In this document: one piece after another, positions 60,383 to 64,000 of the stretch
Position numbering within the stretch: the stretch's first letter is position 1
Layout: every line of letters starts with the position of its first letter
Source of the DNA: Rhodococcus sp. G-MC3
GTDB lineage: Bacteria; Actinomycetota; Actinomycetes; Mycobacteriales; Mycobacteriaceae
DNA length: 64,000 nucleotides
NCBI RefSeq assembly: GCF_030063335.1
Contig: NZ_JASISW010000002.1
Location: 248,001-312,000, forward strand
Direction: 5' to 3'
Notes under the pieces: model-generated
Seen by the model: the letters and a program-made list of their open reading frames with translations, nothing else
The model's database searches: none
Told to the model about the DNA's origin: nothing
Translations under genes and position numbers: made by a program

Positions 60383-61279
60383 ACCGGCCCTGACCCTGGC
60401 ACCGATGAAGGCGCCGAGGTGGTGCACTGCGTCCGCAGCTTCACGCAGGATCGATGCCTGCAGATGCGCTACGTGCCACAGTTTCTCGTACTCGACGTAA
60501 TCGACCTCGACACCGGAGAGCAGAAGCTTTTCGTGGAACGCGACGATCTGCGGGTAGAGAACCTCCGACGTTCCGACGTGCAGAACGACCGGCGGCAATC
60601 CGGTGAGATCGCCCTGGAGCGGTGCGAATCCCTGGTCGAGTGGGTCGCCGTCGCCCAGGTAGGCCTCGGCCGAGGTGTACGACCATGCGGTGTTCACCAC
60701 CAGATCGCGTTCGAACTGGGCATCACGAGCACCGGGATCGACCCAGGGTGAAATGAGGCCGAGGGCGGCAGGTTTCACACCGTCGTCGACGAGGTGACGA
60801 GCGGTGGCGACCGAGAGTCCGCCGCCAGCCGAGTCTCCGGCGATGGCAACCCGATCCGCCGTGAAACCGTGCGACTTGAGCAGTTCACGGTAGGCCGCGA
60901 CGGCATCGGTCAGACCGGCGGGATAGGGGTTTTCCGGTGCCAGGCGGTAGTCGAGAACGTAGACGGCACTTGCCGATTCGCGCGCGAGGTGAGCTGCGAG
61001 CGAACGGTGCGTTGCCATCGACCCGATGGTGTACGCGCCCCCGTGCAGGTACAGCACCGCTGTGTCGCGCTCGGTGGCCCCGACGGTGACGCGTTCGGCC
61101 CGCCGTCCACCAAGGGTAAGCCGCTGCACCACAGCGCCTTCCGGCATCGTCTGCAGCGGTGCACCGAGGTCGAGAAGCTTGCGCTGCACGGTGAACGGAA
61201 GCCTGGCATCGAGGGCGAGCCGATAGAACGGCTTCAACGCAGCGGAGACGAGCGGCAACGGCAGGTACACAGTCTTCAT
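60338..61279 (-). CDS. Alpha/beta hydrolase, hormone-sensitive-lipase family
   Basis: A 313-aa esterase/lipase. The oxyanion motif HGGAYTIGSMATHRSLAAHL (HGGA, about 79-98) and the nucleophile motif VAIAGDSAGGGLSVATARHL are typical of the HSL (LipH/LipN-type) family. The Asp probably lies in VLHVGTSEVLYPQ or nearby, and the His in LWHVAHLQASIL. ATG 61279 (MKTVYLPLPL) is chosen. It is the third gene after the monooxygenase and dehydrogenase with short gaps, so it may hydrolyse the ester made by a Baeyer-Villiger reaction. Its 3' end overlaps the convergent gene. Confidence 0.9.
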   Translation of the reverse strand: MKTVYLPLPLVSAALKPFYRLALDARLPFTVQRKLLDLGAPLQTMPEGAVVQRLTLGGRRAERVTVGATERDTAVLYLHGGAYTIGSMATHRSLAAHLARESASAVYVLDYRLAPENPYPAGLTDAVAAYRELLKSHGFTADRVAIAGDSAGGGLSVATARHLVDDGVKPAALGLISPWVDPGARDAQFERDLVVNTAWSYTSAEAYLGDGDPLDQGFAPLQGDLTGLPPVVLHVGTSEVLYPQIVAFHEKLLLSGVEVDYVEYEKLWHVAHLQASILREAADAVHHLGAFIGARVRAGSEVVLAEPTSSDIA

Positions 61280-61283
61280 TGCG

Positions 61284-62144
61284 TCACTTCTTTCGCGGCA
61301 TCGCGCGGTTGGCGATGAGCGCGACCACTCGCTGGTACTTCGACCCGGTGATCCGCTGGAACAGATCGAGTGCAACTGCGTCGGATCCGATCAGCACGCG
61401 GCCCTTGCCCTTTTCCACGCCCTTGAGGATCGTCTTCGCGGCCTGATCCGGTGTGGTTTTGGCGAGCTTCGCATCGAAGAACTTGGCGACGGACTGCTGG
61501 TCGTAGTTCTCGGCGACGGTTGCGTTGCGCGCAATGGCAGTCTTGATGCCACCGGGGTGAACCACGGTCATCTTGACGGGCGCCTTGGAGATGAGCAGCT
61601 CCATGCGCAGTGCCTCGCTGAAACCGCGGACGGCAAACTTCGCAGCGTTGTAGGCGGCCTGCGACGGCATCGCGAGCAAACCGAACAGGCTGGAGATGTT
61701 TACGATGTGGCCGTCACCGGACGCCTCGATGTGCGGCATAAATGCCTTGGTGCCGTTGACGACTCCCCAGAAGTCCACGTCGATGATGCGCTCGATGTCC
61801 TTGAACGACGACTCCGAGACGTCACCGTGGTAGGCGATTCCGGCGTTGTTGTAGATCTGGTTGACCTTGCCGAACCGCTCCTTGACGGCGTCGGCGTAAT
61901 CGAGAACGGTTTCGCGCTGGGTGACGTCAAGGAAATCCGACTTCACCTCTCCGCCCAGTGCTTCCACCTGGCGCACGGTCTCTTCGAGTCCTGCGACGTC
62001 GACGTCCGACAGTGCGAGTTTGGCGCCGCGCTGCGCGAGGTTGAGGGCGAGCGCGCGCCCGATACCGGAGCCCGCACCGGTGACGACGGCGACTTTGCCT
62101 GCGAATGCGCTCGCGCTGTTGGAACTCACTGTGCTTTTCGACAT
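61284..62144 (-). CDS. Short-chain dehydrogenase/reductase (SDR)
   Basis: A 286-aa classical SDR: cofactor motif VAVVTGAGSGIGRALALNLA (about 18-37), DVDVAGLEETV (the Asp suggests NAD(H)), NNAGIAYHGD, the catalytic Ser in IVNISSLFGLLAMPSQ, and Tyr/Lys in AAYNAAKFAVRG. ATG 62144 shares one base with the monooxygenase stop (TGATG), so coupling is evident. A likely role is oxidising an alcohol to the ketone used by the neighbouring monooxygenase, or the reverse; this is inferred. Confidence 0.92.
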   Translation of the reverse strand: MSKSTVSSNSASAFAGKVAVVTGAGSGIGRALALNLAQRGAKLALSDVDVAGLEETVRQVEALGGEVKSDFLDVTQRETVLDYADAVKERFGKVNQIYNNAGIAYHGDVSESSFKDIERIIDVDFWGVVNGTKAFMPHIEASGDGHIVNISSLFGLLAMPSQAAYNAAKFAVRGFSEALRMELLISKAPVKMTVVHPGGIKTAIARNATVAENYDQQSVAKFFDAKLAKTTPDQAAKTILKGVEKGKGRVLIGSDAVALDLFQRITGSKYQRVVALIANRAMPRKK

Positions 62145-63709
62145 CACTGTGCCACGACCTTGCTGTCGGATGCGGACGCTACGGCGCTGCCGCTGATGGA
62201 AAGATCGCCTGTAGCAACGCTTCGGTACGCTGCAAGGTCGAACTTCTTGGTCATGCTGCGGAACCGGAACGTGAAGTCGGGCCACAGGGTGGTGTTGTTT
62301 CCGTGCTTGTCGAGATACCAGCTGGCGCAGCCGCCGTTCATCCAGACGCTTTTCGACATGCGATCCTGAAGGTCCGCGTTGTAGTCGTCCTGCACGTCCT
62401 TGCGAACCTCGATGACGCCGATGTCGTGCTTCTCGATCGTGTTCAGCGCGTCGACCACGTAGTTGAGCTGCGACTCGATCATGAAGACCATCGAGGTGTG
62501 GCCGAGGCCTGTGTTGGGTCCGACGAGGAAGAACATGTTAGGGAAGTTCGCGACGGCCGCGCCCTTGTAGCCCTGCTGGCCCTCTTCGTCGAACGTCTGC
62601 GCGAGGGTCTTGCCGCCCTTGCCGTAGATACCCTGGTAGGCAGGCGAATCCGTGACGTGGAAACCGGTGGCGACCACCAGTGCGTCGATCTCACGCTCGG
62701 TCCCGTCGGCGCTGACGATCGAGTTGGCGCGCACCTCGGCGATACCGTCGGTGACAAGGTCGACGTTCGGGCGATCCAGGGCCGGGTAGTACGCGTTCGA
62801 GATGAGCATTCGCTTGCACCCGATGCGGAAGTTCGGCGTGACCTTCTTGCGAAGCGACTTGTCCTTGATGCCCTTGGTGATTTGCTGACGGGCCACGACC
62901 TCGAGGATTCGCATCAACTTCGGCTGCTTGGCGAGGCCGACGACCTGAGTCTCACGCGCTGCGTAAATGCCCGTTCGCGACAAGCGCTGGAATCCGGGGA
63001 TGTGCTTGAACGCGAACTTCTCGATGCCGGTGTACGCACGGTCGAAACGAGGAAGGATCCACGGGGCGGTGCGCTGGTACACGTCGAGGTGTTTCACCTG
63101 CCCGGCGATTGCCGGGACGATCTGGATCGCGGAGGCTCCGGTGCCGATGACTGCGACACGCTTGCCGTCGAGGCTGACGTCGTGGTTCCACTGGGCGGAG
63201 TGGAAGATCTCGCCCTCGAAACCTTCGATACCTGCAATGGGGGGCAGATTGGGCTCGCACAATGCACCGACCGCCGTGACGACGACCTTTGCGGTGTACT
63301 CGCCGGTGCTGGCGACGATATCCCAGCGGTGGGTGCTCTCGTTCCAGGTCACCGACGTGACATCCGAACCGAACACGTGCCTGTCCAGCACGTTGTACTT
63401 GCGGGCAACCGATGAGATGTACTTCTGGATCTCCGGTTGGGTGGAGAACGAGCGCGTCCAGTCCGGGTTGAGCGCGAACGAGTACGAGTACAGGTGTGAC
63501 GGAACGTCGCAGGCAGCACCGGGATAGGTGTTGTCGCGCCAGGTGCCGCCGACGTCGCCGCCGCGTTCGAGCACGAGGAAGTTCGTCTTGCCCTGCTGGG
63601 TCAGCTTGACCGCGAGGCCGAGGCCGGCGAAGCCACTGCCGATGATCACGGTGTCGACCTGGCGCGGCGCAATCACGCGCTCCGAAGTATCTGTTACGGA
63701 AAGACTCAT
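62144..63709 (-). CDS. FAD/NADPH-dependent Baeyer-Villiger-type monooxygenase
   Basis: A 521-aa class B flavin monooxygenase. It has FAD-binding IIGSGFAGLGLAVKL (about 22-36), the BVMO-type GGTWRDNTYPGAACDVPSHL, the hallmark FxGxxxHxxxW as FEGEIFHSAQWN (about 167-178), NADPH-binding VAVIGTGASAIQIVPAI, and VVATGFHVTD near the C-terminal third. The hallmark ends W-N rather than W-P/D. It inserts oxygen next to ketones or oxidises sulfur; substrates may be steroids, cyclic ketones or thioamides as with EthA-like enzymes. It heads an operon with an SDR and an esterase and is divergent from a TetR gene. Confidence 0.92.
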   Translation of the reverse strand: MSLSVTDTSERVIAPRQVDTVIIGSGFAGLGLAVKLTQQGKTNFLVLERGGDVGGTWRDNTYPGAACDVPSHLYSYSFALNPDWTRSFSTQPEIQKYISSVARKYNVLDRHVFGSDVTSVTWNESTHRWDIVASTGEYTAKVVVTAVGALCEPNLPPIAGIEGFEGEIFHSAQWNHDVSLDGKRVAVIGTGASAIQIVPAIAGQVKHLDVYQRTAPWILPRFDRAYTGIEKFAFKHIPGFQRLSRTGIYAARETQVVGLAKQPKLMRILEVVARQQITKGIKDKSLRKKVTPNFRIGCKRMLISNAYYPALDRPNVDLVTDGIAEVRANSIVSADGTEREIDALVVATGFHVTDSPAYQGIYGKGGKTLAQTFDEEGQQGYKGAAVANFPNMFFLVGPNTGLGHTSMVFMIESQLNYVVDALNTIEKHDIGVIEVRKDVQDDYNADLQDRMSKSVWMNGGCASWYLDKHGNNTTLWPDFTFRFRSMTKKFDLAAYRSVATGDLSISGSAVASASDSKVVAQ

Positions 63710-63740
63710 GCAAACGAGACTAGAAGCTTATTGAGTGTGA

Positions 63741-63756
63741 GTCAATAGTTATTGAC
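63741..63756. promoter_or_regulatory. Probable TetR operator between the monooxygenase and tetR genes
   Basis: GTCAATAGTTATTGAC is a perfect palindrome (7-bp arms, 2-bp centre), flanked by further half-site-like TATTGAG (63730) and TATTCAG (63759). It lies 32 bp from the monooxygenase start and 23 bp from the tetR start, in an unusually AT-rich 69-bp gap, as expected for a divergent autoregulated repressor. Confidence 0.65.
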
Positions 63757-63778
63757 TACTATTCAGTAGAGTGTTCTG

Positions 63779-64000
63779 ATGGCCAGTGTGAACAACCCGG
63801 TTACCACCACATCCGGTCGATCTGCAGGCTCCGGTCCTGCCAGGCGTACTCGGATGAGCCCCGCAGAGCGGCGTGCCCAGCTGATCGCGCTCGGCACCGA
63901 GATGCTGACCGACCGGCCGCTCGAACAGGTGTCCGTCGAAGACATCGCCGACCAGGCCGGAGTGTCGCGGGGGCTGCTCTTTCACTATTTCTCGTCGAAG
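63779..64000 (+). CDS. TetR family regulator, 3' end cut by window edge
   Basis: The first 74 residues are present. After a flexible N-terminus (MASVNNPVTTTSGRSAGSGP) comes a TetR DNA-binding domain: SPAERRAQLIALGTEML, then the helix-turn-helix VSVEDIADQAGVSRGLLFHY and FSSK. The ligand-binding part lies beyond the window. It probably represses the divergent monooxygenase-SDR-esterase operon through the palindrome between them. Confidence 0.9.
   Translation, partial: MASVNNPVTTTSGRSAGSGPARRTRMSPAERRAQLIALGTEMLTDRPLEQVSVEDIADQAGVSRGLLFHYFSSK

Noticed and set aside
1..64000. Mobile elements, CRISPR arrays, prophage or defence islands, tRNA or rRNA genes
   Set aside because: Read through both strands: no transposase, integrase or Cas motif, no regularly spaced array, and no tRNA cloverleaf or rRNA sequence was recognised. 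Accessory genes lie as small blocks in a conserved backbone.

Overview
The window is a high-GC chromosomal segment of a mycolic-acid actinomycete, most likely Rhodococcus or a close relative in Nocardiaceae. The backbone follows the order I recall for Mycobacterium tuberculosis Rv1173-Rv1240: fbiC, fdxA, dapC, fadD36, dapD/dapE, LOG, fadD6, folP2, gpgS, tag, a DUF3117 gene, glgM/glgC, an O-methyltransferase, sigE-rseA-htrA-tatB, mrp, a transglycosylase/DUF1003/MgtE-like group, lpqY-sugABC and corA. No rRNA, tRNA, CRISPR array, transposase, integrase or plasmid gene was seen. No gene-free stretch exceeds 300 bases. Gene ends are tightly packed, with many ATGA, GTGA or CTAG overlaps.

Region by region. 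1-6.3 kb: two PH-domain membrane proteins (one cut by the window edge), F420 precursor synthase FbiC, an unrecognised protein, a 7Fe ferredoxin and DapC. 6.3-9.3 kb: an accessory transport block (LysE exporter, SulP transporter, MerR regulator) and an acidic unknown protein. 9.3-16.2 kb: FadD36, a CHAP-domain protein, a five-gene operon (OsmC, MetY, CoA-binding, DUF1810, type II lumazine synthase), a GAF/PAS-like protein and the internally deleted remnant of a CYP102-like P450. 16.2-19.3 kb: DapD, a secreted beta-propeller protein and DapE, which with DapC gives three steps of the succinylase lysine/DAP pathway. 19.3-25.6 kb: two adjacent LOG proteins, FadD6, FolP2, GpgS, a DivIVA-like membrane protein, DNA-3-methyladenine glycosylase and DUF3117, closed by a strong terminator. 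25.6-29.6 kb: an RlmA-like methyltransferase, divergent GlgM/GlgC and an O-methyltransferase.

29.8-33 kb: the envelope-stress set SigE, anti-sigma RseA and HtrA, followed by TatB. 33-40.4 kb (minus strand): a two-gene polar amino-acid ABC system with fused binding protein and permease, Mrp, two lytic transglycosylases, DUF1003 and an MgtE-like protein. 40.5-46.4 kb: a CitE-like lyase, a stress membrane protein and the trehalose importer LpqY-SugABC. 46.4-54.3 kb: an MFS exporter divergent from an AlkZ-like DNA glycosylase, a ParB-like protein with a phosphoesterase, a SUFU-domain protein, CorA, a PHP phosphoesterase, MarC and a small membrane protein. 54.5-64 kb: malic enzyme, a four-gene osmoprotectant ABC operon with a divergent second binding protein, then a probable esterase/SDR/Baeyer-Villiger monooxygenase operon controlled by a divergent TetR regulator cut by the right edge.

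The most unusual items are these. The P450 remnant keeps only the two ends of the protein. A 51-bp palindrome occurs three times. A perfect 21-bp inverted repeat sits in coding DNA at a convergent gene overlap. sigE has no canonical start codon near its strong Shine-Dalgarno. A DNA glycosylase is paired with a drug-type exporter. The OsmC-to-lumazine-synthase operon is an unfamiliar combination. Functions are read from motifs and remembered families; no database search was possible.
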